From assembly GCF_002356295.1 (NCBI RefSeq), contig NZ_AP018042.1:1396361-1460360 (forward strand): a DNA stretch of 64,000 nucleotides, written 5' to 3'. Below the pieces are notes generated by a model. It was not told where the DNA came from. It ran no database searches and saw nothing but the letters and a program-made list of their open reading frames with translations. The stretch comes from Labilibaculum antarcticum. GTDB lineage: Bacteria; Bacteroidota; Bacteroidia; Bacteroidales; Marinifilaceae. The position numbers and the translations under genes were made by a program. This document shows, piece after piece, positions 8,252-16,780 of the stretch; within the stretch, counting starts at the first letter, position 1, and the number at the start of each line of letters is the position of its first letter.

Positions 8252-8346
8252 AAACCTGACAGGTCTATATACATGATGCAAATAGACCTGTCAGGTTTTA
8301 TAAGAGATGTGTTTTTAATGCCCCAGCTGAAGCAGGGGACAAAGGA
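8252..8346. repeat. Palindrome-containing intergenic repeat, copy 2
   Basis: The second copy of the element at 7918-8012. The 23-bp arms 8252-8274 and 8276-8298 are slightly degenerate near the centre. Several arm positions differ from copy 1 (for example CCTGACAGG against CCAGACAGG), yet the changes are paired on both arms. This suggests the hairpin, rather than the primary sequence, is maintained. The tail is nearly identical to copy 1. Confidence 0.9.
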
Positions 8347-8361
8347 AAAGACCAAACGATT

Positions 8362-8402
8362 GTCATTCTGATCCCGATAACTATCGGGACGAAGAATCTA
8401 TT
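8362..8402. repeat. Intergenic hairpin TCATTCTG...TCCCGATA/TATCGGGA...GAAGAATCT
   Basis: The hairpin TCCCGATA-act-ATCGGGA is flanked by TCATTCTG on the left and CGAAGAATCT on the right. From memory, sequences of this form recur between genes in many Bacteroidota genomes. No function is evident here; it sits in the same gene-free block as the other repeats. Confidence 0.6.
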
Positions 8403-8449
8403 CATTAAAATAAGATGTTTCGACAAACTCAACATCAGACTGCATTACA

Positions 8450-8705
8450 CCAGAAAATTAGATTTTGAAGCACTTGCGGGCTAAGTGCCAAGAAATTGGA
8501 TTTCGGAGCTCTCGCGACCTGCATTGTGCGAGGAAATCCGGTTTTGAAGCACTTGCGGACTGTAAGTGCCAGGAAATTAGATTTTGAGCTTCTCGCGGCC
8601 TGCATTGTTCAAGGAAATTCGGTTTTGAAGCACTTGCGGGCTGCAAGTGCCAGAAAATTAGATTTTGGAGCTCTCGCGGGCTGCAAGTGCAAGGAAATAT
8701 TTTAG
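8450..8705. repeat. Tandem array of six ~40-bp units plus a partial seventh
   Basis: The units start at 8450, 8488, 8529, 8569, 8610 and 8650, with a truncated one at 8690. Lengths are 38-41 bp. Each has the form C(C/A)AGGAAATTnGnTTTTGAAGC followed by (A/T)CTCGCGGnCTGCAAGTG or a variant. Alternating units resemble each other more (CACTTGCGG type against TCTCGCG type), so the array may have grown as about 80-bp dimers. Open frames across it are repeat artefacts. Confidence 0.9.
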
Positions 8706-8768
8706 ATTGTTCACGAAACTGTGTCTGAAGGCCTTAATTAATAAGGAAGTAATCAAATCATTTGTCGC

Positions 8769-8885
8769 CTGCTTTTGTTGGGGCAAACAAAAAAAACACC
8801 CCTCTGTCCTTCGGACATCTCCCCTTAAAAAAGGGAGAAACACCTCAACAAATAAATCCTTCCTTTTTAAGGGAAGGTGCCGGCA
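8769..8885. repeat. ~117-bp direct repeat, copy 1
   Basis: It starts CTGCTTTTGTTGGGGCAAAC and contains ACCCCTCTGTCCTTCGGACA (a GTCC-TTC-GGAC hairpin), then TCCCCTTAAAAAAGGGAG and CTTCCTTTTTAAGGGAAGG (two more hairpins), ending GCCGGCA. A second copy begins 162 bp later at 8931. The three consecutive hairpins suggest a structured transcript or a non-autonomous mobile element. Confidence 0.85.
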
Positions 8886-8930
8886 GGCGAAAGGGTGCAG
8901 TGTGAAAATTACAATTAACAGAATTGTTTA

Positions 8931-9048
8931 CTGCTTTTGTTGGGGCAAACAAAAACCACACCCCTCTGTCCTTCGGACATCTCCCCTTAAAAAAGGGAGA
9001 AACAGCTCAATAAATGAATCCTTCCTTATATAAGGGAAGATGCCGGCA
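8931..9048. repeat. ~118-bp direct repeat, copy 2, abutting the symporter stop codon
   Basis: It matches 8769-8885 over its whole length with scattered changes. Its last base, 9048, is adjacent to the minus-strand stop codon of the symporter at 9049-9051. It would be transcribed as the 3' untranslated region of that gene and could serve as its terminator. Confidence 0.85.
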
Positions 9049-10485
9049 TTATTTCTTACGAATCAACCACAAGCCAACGAAGGTTAAGAGTCCGTTTATC
9101 ATCAACAATTCGAATCCAATAGGAACACCAAATTTTGTCATTGCAATATCTTTAATCGCGTAGCAAATAACTGGAGCTAATATTGCTATAAAAGGCACTA
9201 GTTTGTCTTTCACCTGCAGTTTGGTGAACAGGCCAAAGGCATATAATCCCAGCAATGGACCATAAGTATATCCAGCAATGGTGAAAATAGCAGATATTAC
9301 GGAATCGTCGTTAATGGCTCTGAAGATTAATATAACTACGAGCAGTAACAATGAAAACAAAATGTGCGATCGGAATCTTAATTTTCGGGTCTGAACCTCA
9401 TCATTTTCATCTGCACCTAAAATATCAACAGTAAAAGAAGTTGTTAGTGATGTTAATGCGGAATCGGCACTTGAATATGCGGCAGCCATCAGTCCAATTA
9501 AAAAGAACAAGCTAACCACTGGTCCTAAATGTTGTGTTGCCAATATTGGAAATAGATCGTCTCCTCTTTCAGGAATTGCAATGCCTTCGTGCTGAGCAAA
9601 AATCAGTAACAAAGCACCTAAAATCAGAAATAAAAAGTTGGCAGGAATAAAAGCAAAGCCATACCAATACATGTTCTTTTTGGCTTCGCGCAGATTTTTG
9701 CAACTTAGGTTTTTCTGCATCATGTCCTGATCCAAACCTGTCATTACGATGGTAATAAAAGCTCCTGTGAAAAATTGTTTAAAGAAGTTTTGGGTGCTTT
9801 TCCAATCTCCAAACTCAAAAACTCTTGAATAATCGCTTTTGCTGATGGTATTGGCTAAACCAGAGATATCCATATTTAGCTTATCCATTATCAGGTAAAT
9901 ACTAACTCCAACCGCCAAAAGCATGAAGAGAGTTTGAAGTGTATCGGTCCAAACAATTGTTTTAATTCCGCCCCTAAACGTGTACAGCCATATCAGCAAT
10001 ATGGTAATTAAAACAGTTACAAAAAACGGCACATCCCAAGCATCAAAAACTGTAATTTGCAGAACATTTGCCATCAGAAACAATCGAAAAGAAGCACCAA
10101 TGGTTCGGGATAATAAAAAGAAAGAGGCTCCTGTTTTATACGAAGTCTTACCAAACCGGCCATCCAAATAGGAATAGATTGAGGTAAGATTTAGCTTGTA
10201 GTAAAGTGGCAACAGAATATTTGCCACAACAATATAACCCAGCATGTAGCCAAAAACCATCTGCATATAGGTGAAATCGATAGACTTTACCCAACCCGGA
10301 ACCGAGATGAAAGTAACGCCGGAAAGCGAAGCTCCTACCATACCAAACGACACCACATACCATGGCGATTGTTTGTTGCCAACAAAGAATCCTTTGTTAT
10401 CGGCCTTTCGACCCGTAAAATAAGAAATGAGTAGTAAAAGGCAGAAATACCCAACTACAACAAGCAGAATAGAAACTGGCGACAC
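9049..10485 (-). CDS. Sodium:solute symporter (SSS family)
   Basis: A 478-residue polytopic protein with about 13 hydrophobic segments spread along its length. The N-terminal part has the SSS hallmarks: FTGRKADNKGFFVGNKQSPW (about 24-43) and GMVGASLSGVTFISVPGWV (about 48-66). The middle contains TGLDQDMMQKNLSCKN and the stretch AAAYSSADSALTSLTTSFT near residue 340, typical of the family Na+ site. SSS transporters use the Na+ gradient to import sugars, amino acids, nucleosides or sialic acids. The substrate cannot be told from the sequence. The gene is alone on its strand, with a repeat block downstream and recR divergent. A Na+-coupled importer fits the Na+-based energetics implied by the nqr operon. 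Confidence 0.9.
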   Translation of the reverse strand: MSPVSILLVVVGYFCLLLLISYFTGRKADNKGFFVGNKQSPWYVVSFGMVGASLSGVTFISVPGWVKSIDFTYMQMVFGYMLGYIVVANILLPLYYKLNLTSIYSYLDGRFGKTSYKTGASFFLLSRTIGASFRLFLMANVLQITVFDAWDVPFFVTVLITILLIWLYTFRGGIKTIVWTDTLQTLFMLLAVGVSIYLIMDKLNMDISGLANTISKSDYSRVFEFGDWKSTQNFFKQFFTGAFITIVMTGLDQDMMQKNLSCKNLREAKKNMYWYGFAFIPANFLFLILGALLLIFAQHEGIAIPERGDDLFPILATQHLGPVVSLFFLIGLMAAAYSSADSALTSLTTSFTVDILGADENDEVQTRKLRFRSHILFSLLLLVVILIFRAINDDSVISAIFTIAGYTYGPLLGLYAFGLFTKLQVKDKLVPFIAILAPVICYAIKDIAMTKFGVPIGFELLMINGLLTFVGLWLIRKK

Positions 10486-10625
10486 AGGCTAAATTTTAAA
10501 ATGTAGATCAAAAATAGAGAAAGCATTCCATATTGCCCACAACATTTGTTGCTGAAAAGAGAATTCCAAGTCTTTTTTCCTCGGATTTTGCTACTTTTGA
10601 AGTAGACTAAAGAATCGATCGTAAA

Positions 10626-11249
10626 ATGAGTTACACCAATTTCCCTTCCAAGCTTCTTGAGAATGCTGTTGCTGAGTTTTCAAAACTTCCTGGTATAGGA
10701 AGAAAAACAGCATTGCGTCTTGTTTTGCATTTACTGAACCAACCCAAAGAGGATGTCAATCTATTTGGTTCTTCAATTATACAACTGCGCAATGAAATTA
10801 AGCATTGCAATTCCTGCTTCAACATCTCCGACACTGCTTTGTGCGACATTTGCGCCAACCCAAAGCGCGATCATGAAACCATTTGTGTGGTAGAAAGCAT
10901 CCGCGATGTGATGTCAATTGAAAGAACACAGCAATTTAATGGTATTTACCATGTTTTGGGTGGAATTATCTCCCCTATGGATGGAATTGGTCCCAGCGAT
11001 CTGAAAATTGAGCCATTAATTCAGAAAGTAAGCGAAGGCAAAGCAAAGGAAATTATTTTAGCCTTGAGCACTACCATGGAAGGAGATACAACCAATTTTT
11101 ACCTCTTCAAAAAACTGAACAAATTTGAAGTTCCAATAACAACAATTGCAAGAGGAGTTTCCATTGGAGATGAATTGGAATATACCGATGAAATCACACT
11201 GGGAAGATCGATATTACACCGAACTCCATTTAATCATAATTTACAATAA
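10626..11249 (+). CDS. recR: Recombination mediator RecR
   Basis: A 207-residue protein, the normal length for RecR. The N-terminus has the helix-hairpin-helix motif [17 protein letters not shown] (about 20-36). A four-Cys zinc finger follows ([16 protein letters not shown], about 60-75). The Toprim domain starts at [14 protein letters not shown] and contains the conserved [16 protein letters not shown]. The C-terminus carries the Walker-B-like [17 protein letters not shown]. RecR works with RecO (and RecF) to load RecA on gapped DNA. A TACTTTTG -7-like box lies at 10592-10599, 27 bp before the start, though I see no matching -33 element. The gene is followed at once by heptanucleotide repeats and appears monocistronic. 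Confidence 0.97.
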   Translation: MSYTNFPSKLLENAVAEFSKLPGIGRKTALRLVLHLLNQPKEDVNLFGSSIIQLRNEIKHCNSCFNISDTALCDICANPKRDHETICVVESIRDVMSIERTQQFNGIYHVLGGIISPMDGIGPSDLKIEPLIQKVSEGKAKEIILALSTTMEGDTTNFYLFKKLNKFEVPITTIARGVSIGDELEYTDEITLGRSILHRTPFNHNLQ

Positions 11250-11286
11250 GCAGTGAGCAGTTAGCAGTTAGCAGTTAGCAGTTAGG
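11250..11286. repeat. Heptanucleotide repeat AGCAGTT (about 5 copies)
   Basis: Directly after the recR stop codon the sequence reads GCAGTGAGCAGTTAGCAGTT and continues with further AGCAGTT units to 11285. The period is 7 bp. It is a short simple-sequence tract in the recR 3' region. Confidence 0.9.
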
Positions 11287-11344
11287 CAAACTTCGGAGAT
11301 CCGTACTAAAAGGAAAAGATTTTCTGATCCTTTTTTACTTTAAA

Positions 11345-11496
11345 CTTGTTACTTTTTTCCTTGTTACTTGTTACATGAATCTTGTACCTTGATACTTTTT
11401 CCTTGAAACTTGTTACTTTTTTCCTTGTTACTTGACACTTGTTACTTTTTCCTTGTTACTTGTTACTTGTTGCTTGATACTTGATACTTGAAACTT
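11345..11496. repeat. Degenerate heptanucleotide repeat TTGTTAC / TTGATAC / TTGAAAC
   Basis: About 150 bp built from CTTGTTA, CTTGATA, CTTGAAA and CTTGACA units, interrupted by TTTTTTCC stretches. The most regular part is 11449-11494, where six 7-bp units run in series. The remainder of the gap between recR and the E2 gene (to 11592) shows no gene. Confidence 0.9.
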
Positions 11497-11592
11497 ATCC
11501 CTTTTCGGATGTATTTGTCCTTTTCTGTTATTTTATTAATTTCGTGTAGTATTTAGACTAAATAAACACAACAACAAAAACACAACACTAAC

Positions 11593-12912
11593 ATGGCTAA
11601 AATAGAAATCCTGATTCCCGCAATGGGTGAAGGAATTACTGAAGCAACAATTACTCAATTTCTTAAGAAAGTTGGCGATTTTGTTGAGGAAGAAGATTCC
11701 ATCATGGAAATTGCAACGGATAAAGTTGATTCTGAGATTCCAACTCCTCAAGCAGGTAAAATCATTAAATTTCTTTTTAACGAAGGCGACACTCCTCAAG
11801 TGGGAGATGTAGTTGCCATTATTGCTACTGAAGGAGAAGAAACGGATACTGAAGAAATTGAAGTAAGCCCAAAACCGGAAAAACAGGAACCAATAACTGT
11901 AGACATTGCAGCACCTGTTCTTTTAGAAACAATAGCTCCTCAAATCAGCAATAAAACTGAAGATGGTAATTTTATTTCTCCATTGGTGAGAACAATTGCT
12001 CAGACTGAAAATATTGGAACTGATGAATTAAATCAAATTCCAGGTTCAGGAGAAGCTGGCAGAATCACGAAAAAAGATATTCTTGAATATCTGAAAAATA
12101 AAAAATCACAACCTGCCAAAATCATTCCTGCAGAGCCAATAGTCGCACCAATTAGCTCCGGACCTTCTGCGGCAGTGCCTGCTCACAAAAGCTACGATGG
12201 CGAAAATGTTGAAATCATTGAAATGGATCGCATGCGTAAACTAATTGCGCAATACATGGTCAATTCCAAGCAGATCTCTCCTCACGTCACTTCTTTTATT
12301 GATGTAGATGTTACCGGTTTGGTACAGTGGAGAAACAAAGTGAAAGATGAATTTCTTAAAAAGGAAAATCAAAAACTAACCTTCACTCCTATTTTTGTTG
12401 AGGCCGTTACCGGTGCTTTGAAAGACTATCCGATGGTTAATATTTCTGTTGATGGTGATCGGATTATTCGCAAAAAATATATCAATATCGGAATGGCAAC
12501 GGCTCTTCCGAGTGGTAATTTAATTGTGCCGGTTATTAAAGCAGCTGATGAATTAAATCTTATTGGGATTACTACAAAAGTAAATGATCTGGCAGATCGG
12601 GCACGGAAGAATAAACTTCAGCCCGACGAAATAAAAGGCAGCACGTTTACCATTACAAACCTTGGAGCTTTTGGCAGTACGACAGGAACGCCAATCATTA
12701 ACCAACCAGAGGTAGCAATTCTTGCCGTTGGTGCCATTAAAAAGAAGCCCGCGGTTATAGAAACCCCTCACGGAGATACAATCGGAATTAGACACATTAT
12801 GGTTTTATCACTTTCTTATGATCATCGAGTAGTTGATGGAGGTCTTGGAGGAATGTTTCTAAAAAGAATTGCTGAAAATCTCGAAAACTTCGATACGAAA
12901 AGAACAATATAA
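11593..12912 (+). CDS. 2-oxoacid dehydrogenase E2 (dihydrolipoamide acyltransferase)
   Basis: A 439-residue protein with the full E2 order. The lipoyl domain is at 1-78, with lipoyl-lysine K44 in EIATDKVDSEIP. A flexible acidic/proline linker follows. The E3/E1-binding domain FISPLVRTIAQTENIGTDEL lies at about 126-165. The catalytic acyltransferase domain runs from about 205 to the end, with the active-site SYDHRVVDGGLGG near the C-terminus. It transfers the acyl group from lipoamide to CoA in a pyruvate or branched-chain 2-oxoacid dehydrogenase. The fused E1 at 28524-30968 is the obvious candidate partner, although the two genes lie 16 kb apart. Substrate preference is not decided by the sequence. 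A clean terminator follows at 12931. Confidence 0.93.
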   Translation: MAKIEILIPAMGEGITEATITQFLKKVGDFVEEEDSIMEIATDKVDSEIPTPQAGKIIKFLFNEGDTPQVGDVVAIIATEGEETDTEEIEVSPKPEKQEPITVDIAAPVLLETIAPQISNKTEDGNFISPLVRTIAQTENIGTDELNQIPGSGEAGRITKKDILEYLKNKKSQPAKIIPAEPIVAPISSGPSAAVPAHKSYDGENVEIIEMDRMRKLIAQYMVNSKQISPHVTSFIDVDVTGLVQWRNKVKDEFLKKENQKLTFTPIFVEAVTGALKDYPMVNISVDGDRIIRKKYINIGMATALPSGNLIVPVIKAADELNLIGITTKVNDLADRARKNKLQPDEIKGSTFTITNLGAFGSTTGTPIINQPEVAILAVGAIKKKPAVIETPHGDTIGIRHIMVLSLSYDHRVVDGGLGGMFLKRIAENLENFDTKRTI

Positions 12913-12930
12913 GCTCAAAAAACAATGAAT

Positions 12931-12963
12931 AAAAGCCATTGAATCTTCTTCAATGGCTTTTTT
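12931..12963 (+). terminator. Rho-independent terminator of the E2 gene
   Basis: Thirteen-bp arms (AAAAGCCATTGAA / TTCAATGGCTTTT) with a TCTTC loop are followed by a T run. The hairpin lies 19 bp after the E2 stop. Confidence 0.92.
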
Positions 12964-13152
12964 GCATCAATTTCTTGACTATTACTCAAAACACCAAACA
13001 AAATTATTTATTCTGTACAGTAAAAATGCTTATTCTTCACTACTTTAGCAGGAATTAAATAAAAAAGAGAAAAGAATAAGTTTTTATTAACAATTCTGCT
13101 TTTTTATTACATTTGTTTTTGGAGTTTAACCCTTATCTACTATATTTAGTTA

Positions 13153-16100
13153 TTGTTAATTAATTTAAACCATATAACCTGTTCAACAGCCCATAAACTG
13201 AACAAAGAAACACCTTTTGCGTTAAAGGTTTGTTTTATGGTACTTATCTCTATTTTTATAGGGATAATAAGCTCTCACTCTCTTTTCGCTTCTCCTCGAA
13301 AACAAAAAATCACATCGAAAAGACAATATCAAATTGCCGAAAAATTCCTGAACAATCGAAACTACGCAAAAGCAGCTCTCATTTACAAGGAGTTACTTGA
13401 TGAGTCATCACGAAATGCGGATTTGAATTTTAAATTGGGATTGTGTTATTTGAACATTGTTTCTGAAAAAGAAAAGTCTGTTGCCTTATTGGAGAAAGCA
13501 ATTCAATACACGAGTTCCAAGAACAATGTTTCGATGGATGTATACTTCAATTTGGCCAAGGCATATCATGCCAACTACCAATTTAACGAAGCACTAAAAG
13601 TATACAAAGATTTATTACAGATTATTTCACCTAGAAATATTTCCTTTAGGAATGACATTCAGCGAAATGTCGAGATGTGTAAAAATGGTATTGAGTTGAT
13701 GAAGAATCCAGTGAATATCTCAATTATCAATTTAGGAAATAAAATAAACACAGAATACTCGGAGCATAGTCCTGGAGTTACTGCTGATGAAAGCACCATG
13801 GTTTTCACATCCCGCAGAAACGGTACCGGAAGCAAAATAGATTCTGATGGTCAATATTTTGAAGATATCTATATCTCACATCGAGTAAATGGAATTTGGT
13901 CGGATCCCATTGGTATTGCAAAGCTGAATACAATAGACCACGATGCCTCCATCTCCATTTCAGCCGACGGACAGGAACTTTATATTTACAAAGCTGGATT
14001 TATTAACAGTCGGGAATCGGAAGGTGGAGATATTTACAGGAGTAAATTAAATGGTAAGGAGTGGAGCCAACCTGAAAAACTGGCCCCTGTTATTAACTCA
14101 TCAAGTAAGGAAAGTCATATTTCAATTTCTGCAGATAACAGAACGTTATTCTTTTCCAGTAATCGCCCAGGAGGATTTGGTGGCATGGATGTTTATACCG
14201 TTACCAAACTTCCAAACGGCAAATGGGGACGGGCAAGAAATTTAGGTCCTGCAATCAATACCGAATACGACGAAGATTCGCCATTCATTCATCCGGATGG
14301 TAAAACCCTATATTTCAGTTCGGCGGGCCATAAAACAATGGGAGGATTAGATGTTTTCAAAAGTAGTAACATCAACGGTCGCTGGACTTCACCAGTTAAT
14401 GTTGGTTATCCAATTAATTCAACAGATGATGATATTTATTACACTCCAACACCCGATGGTAAAAGAGCGTATTTTGCTTCGTACAGAAAAGGAAGTTTTG
14501 GAAGAACGGACATCTTTTTAATCAAAACTCCTGACGAAGATGTTGTGGGATTATTTGTTTTAAAAGGGAAGATTATTAATTCAAGTGGCGACGTGGTTAT
14601 AAATTCTAAAATCACAGTGAGTCAAGATGGAAATGTAATCGGAATATATACACCAAATGCAGCAACTGGTAAATTCTTATTTATTGTTGATGCCGGTAAA
14701 AAATACGATATCGAAATTGTTGCTGAAGGATACAGAACTCTTCGTACCGTTTTAAATATTCCACCTGAATTTGCCAACAAGGAAAATCACAGTGTGATTA
14801 CCCTGCTTCCATTAACCTTAAGAACCAAAGATGAACCAGACTATCCAAACACCTTGGAATTAATAGATCATCAAAAAAGTAAACTAAGTGAAACTGGACA
14901 ACTGCCTACTACTAAGGATACTATTCCAGAGGATAAAAAGTTTATTACTCCTGAAGTTATAAATGATACAATAAGTGCCCGAGAGGAAATTAAAATAGAC
15001 TCTGTTGTACCAGCAGAAACTACAATAGACTCTGATGTACCGGCAGAAACTAAAAAGGCTATTATTAGCCCTAAAACGGAGAGTGATACTGAAACAATTA
15101 TTTCTGAAGAGAAGGTGGATGCAATAAAATATCCACTTATAATTCCAGAAGCTAAGAAAAATGCACCAACTCCAAAAACCGAAGATGTTGCAATCGGGGA
15201 ACAATCTGAACTGATTAAGAAATCAATACCTGATTCCAAAGACTCCCAAATTGAGACATTGGATTCTGGCGACTTAGCTTTCACATTAGATTTAGGGAAT
15301 TTTAATTCTCCGAAACCTGAACTTTTTGAAGAGCTTGCAGGTGTTAAAGAGACAATAGGTTCCGATAAAAAATACCATTACACATACGGCAAATTTAAAG
15401 ATTACAAGAAAGCTGTTAAAGCACAAAAAGATATTGAATCAAAAGGATTTACCAGTTCAAAAATTAGAATTTTATCGAACGATAATCTAACCAAGGAACG
15501 AAAAGGTGGGGAAACCTATTACACGATTCAAATAATGGCGCTTAAATCTTCTGTTGAAGCTGAATTCTTTGATAATCTGGATAATGTAAAAGCTTTTCCT
15601 GGTGGGGATGGTTTTACGAGATATACCTATAAAAAATACACATCCTATCAGGAAGCCATTACAGAAATGAACCGTTTGATACGAATGGGGTATTGGGATG
15701 CATTTGTTCGAACAGTAATCGGTGACCAGTTGCTTTATTCTGGAATGAAATATTCCGAAAATTACGTTTACACCATCCAGGTAATGGCACTTCGATTTCC
15801 GAAACCTCTATCTTACTTTGCCGATTTAGGCAATGTAAAAGTATTCTCAGATTTAGATGGCTTGTATCGCTATACCTTTGGAACATATCAAAATAAAGGA
15901 GAAGCTATTTCGAAATTAGGATTTGTTCTTAAAAGAGGATACTGGGATGCATTCGTAAGAAAATCACTAAAAGGAGAACATGTTTTGAATTTTAACACCG
16001 ATGAAACAGATAACTTCTACACTATTCAGGTAATGGCTCTTCGCAATGCGAAAACTCTTTCCTACTTCAAAAATTTAGGTACAGATAACCTTCGAATCTA

Positions 16101-16242
16101 TAAGGGGAATGATGGTTTATCAAGATATGCTTTTCAAAAGTATTCATCATTCGAAAAAGCAAAAAGCAGACTTTCTTCAGTAGCGAAAAAAGGCTATTAT
16201 GATGCTTTCACAAGGGAAATTAAATGGTACAATAAACACTAA
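13153..16242 (+). CDS. TPR / PD40 propeller / regulatory-domain envelope protein with SPOR-like C-terminal repeats
   Basis: Up to 1029 residues from a TTG at 13153. An in-frame ATG at 13237 is an equally possible start and would leave MVLISIFIGIISSHSLFA as the signal peptide. TPR helices occupy about 55-180. PD40 propeller blades follow at about 195-450, with phrases such as FFSSNRPGGFGGMDVY and LYFSSAGHKTMGGLDVF. A carboxypeptidase-regulatory-like Ig domain lies at about 470-550. A Glu/Pro/Thr linker runs to about 690 and includes a small VPAETTIDSD duplication. Three strong copies and one weaker copy of a SPOR-like unit then end the protein (YYTIQIMAL...GYWDAFVR). The first parts match PorE-type T9SS proteins, but the OmpA domain is replaced by SPOR-like repeats, so peptidoglycan attachment by another route is plausible. 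A TACATTTG box at 13108-13115 may be its -7 element. Confidence 0.85.
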   Translation: MLINLNHITCSTAHKLNKETPFALKVCFMVLISIFIGIISSHSLFASPRKQKITSKRQYQIAEKFLNNRNYAKAALIYKELLDESSRNADLNFKLGLCYLNIVSEKEKSVALLEKAIQYTSSKNNVSMDVYFNLAKAYHANYQFNEALKVYKDLLQIISPRNISFRNDIQRNVEMCKNGIELMKNPVNISIINLGNKINTEYSEHSPGVTADESTMVFTSRRNGTGSKIDSDGQYFEDIYISHRVNGIWSDPIGIAKLNTIDHDASISISADGQELYIYKAGFINSRESEGGDIYRSKLNGKEWSQPEKLAPVINSSSKESHISISADNRTLFFSSNRPGGFGGMDVYTVTKLPNGKWGRARNLGPAINTEYDEDSPFIHPDGKTLYFSSAGHKTMGGLDVFKSSNINGRWTSPVNVGYPINSTDDDIYYTPTPDGKRAYFASYRKGSFGRTDIFLIKTPDEDVVGLFVLKGKIINSSGDVVINSKITVSQDGNVIGIYTPNAATGKFLFIVDAGKKYDIEIVAEGYRTLRTVLNIPPEFANKENHSVITLLPLTLRTKDEPDYPNTLELIDHQKSKLSETGQLPTTKDTIPEDKKFITPEVINDTISAREEIKIDSVVPAETTIDSDVPAETKKAIISPKTESDTETIISEEKVDAIKYPLIIPEAKKNAPTPKTEDVAIGEQSELIKKSIPDSKDSQIETLDSGDLAFTLDLGNFNSPKPELFEELAGVKETIGSDKKYHYTYGKFKDYKKAVKAQKDIESKGFTSSKIRILSNDNLTKERKGGETYYTIQIMALKSSVEAEFFDNLDNVKAFPGGDGFTRYTYKKYTSYQEAITEMNRLIRMGYWDAFVRTVIGDQLLYSGMKYSENYVYTIQVMALRFPKPLSYFADLGNVKVFSDLDGLYRYTFGTYQNKGEAISKLGFVLKRGYWDAFVRKSLKGEHVLNFNTDETDNFYTIQVMALRNAKTLSYFKNLGTDNLRIYKGNDGLSRYAFQKYSSFEKAKSRLSSVAKKGYYDAFTREIKWYNKH

Positions 16243-16243
16243 A

Positions 16244-16780
16244 ATGCAGATCCTGGAAGGCAAAAATATTCGTTTACGAGCTCTCGAACCAACTGATTTA
16301 AAACTACTCTACAAATGGGAGAACGATTCTACTGTTTGGGAGGTGAGTCATACCTTAAAACCATTTTCAATTTTTATCTTAAAACAATATCTGGAATCAT
16401 CACATTTGGATATTTTTGAGACCAAACAACTCCGTTTAGTCATTGAATTAATTGATACAAATACAGCCATAGGATTAATAGATCTTTTCGATTTTGATCC
16501 ATTCCACCAAAGAGCAGGAGTTGGAATCTTAATAAATAGTGCCGAAAATAAAAATAAAGGATTTGCTTCCGAGGCTTTGGAGATTTTTTGCAATTATGCA
16601 TTCAGTACTTTGCAAGTGCACCAGTTGTATTGTAACATTACTGCCAACAACGAAATTAGTCTTCGCCTTTTTACAAAACTAGGATTTGAAATTATTGGGA
16701 ATAAAAAAGATTGGATTCGCTCCAAAAATGGATGGATAGATGAATACAGCCTGCAGAAAATTAATCCTGAAAGTTTTTAA
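16244..16780 (+). CDS. GNAT family N-acetyltransferase (RimJ/RimL type)
   Basis: A 178-residue protein starting at the ATG at 16244, one base after the previous stop. An upstream in-frame ATG at 16199 would overlap that gene by 44 bp and only adds a non-conserved leader. The start IRLRALEPTDLKLLYKWEND is typical of RimJ/RimL-like acetyltransferases. The acetyl-CoA loop is seen in AGVGILINSAENKNKGFASEALEI (about 90-115). LRLFTKLGFEIIG near residue 145 is the conserved C-terminal motif. It transfers an acetyl group to an amine; the substrate is unknown. Its 3' end overlaps the convergent HSDR_N-like gene by 20 bp. Confidence 0.9.
   Translation: MQILEGKNIRLRALEPTDLKLLYKWENDSTVWEVSHTLKPFSIFILKQYLESSHLDIFETKQLRLVIELIDTNTAIGLIDLFDFDPFHQRAGVGILINSAENKNKGFASEALEIFCNYAFSTLQVHQLYCNITANNEISLRLFTKLGFEIIGNKKDWIRSKNGWIDEYSLQKINPESF

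Noticed and set aside
8450-8705. CRISPR array
   Set aside because: The units are contiguous and vary along their whole length, with no unique spacers and no cas genes.
7905-9033. Several 60-120-codon frames in the repeat block (7905-8123, 8458-8646, 8496-8705, 8665-9033)
   Set aside because: All cross palindromes, tandem units or direct repeats, and none resembles a known protein. Opposed frames are of similar length.
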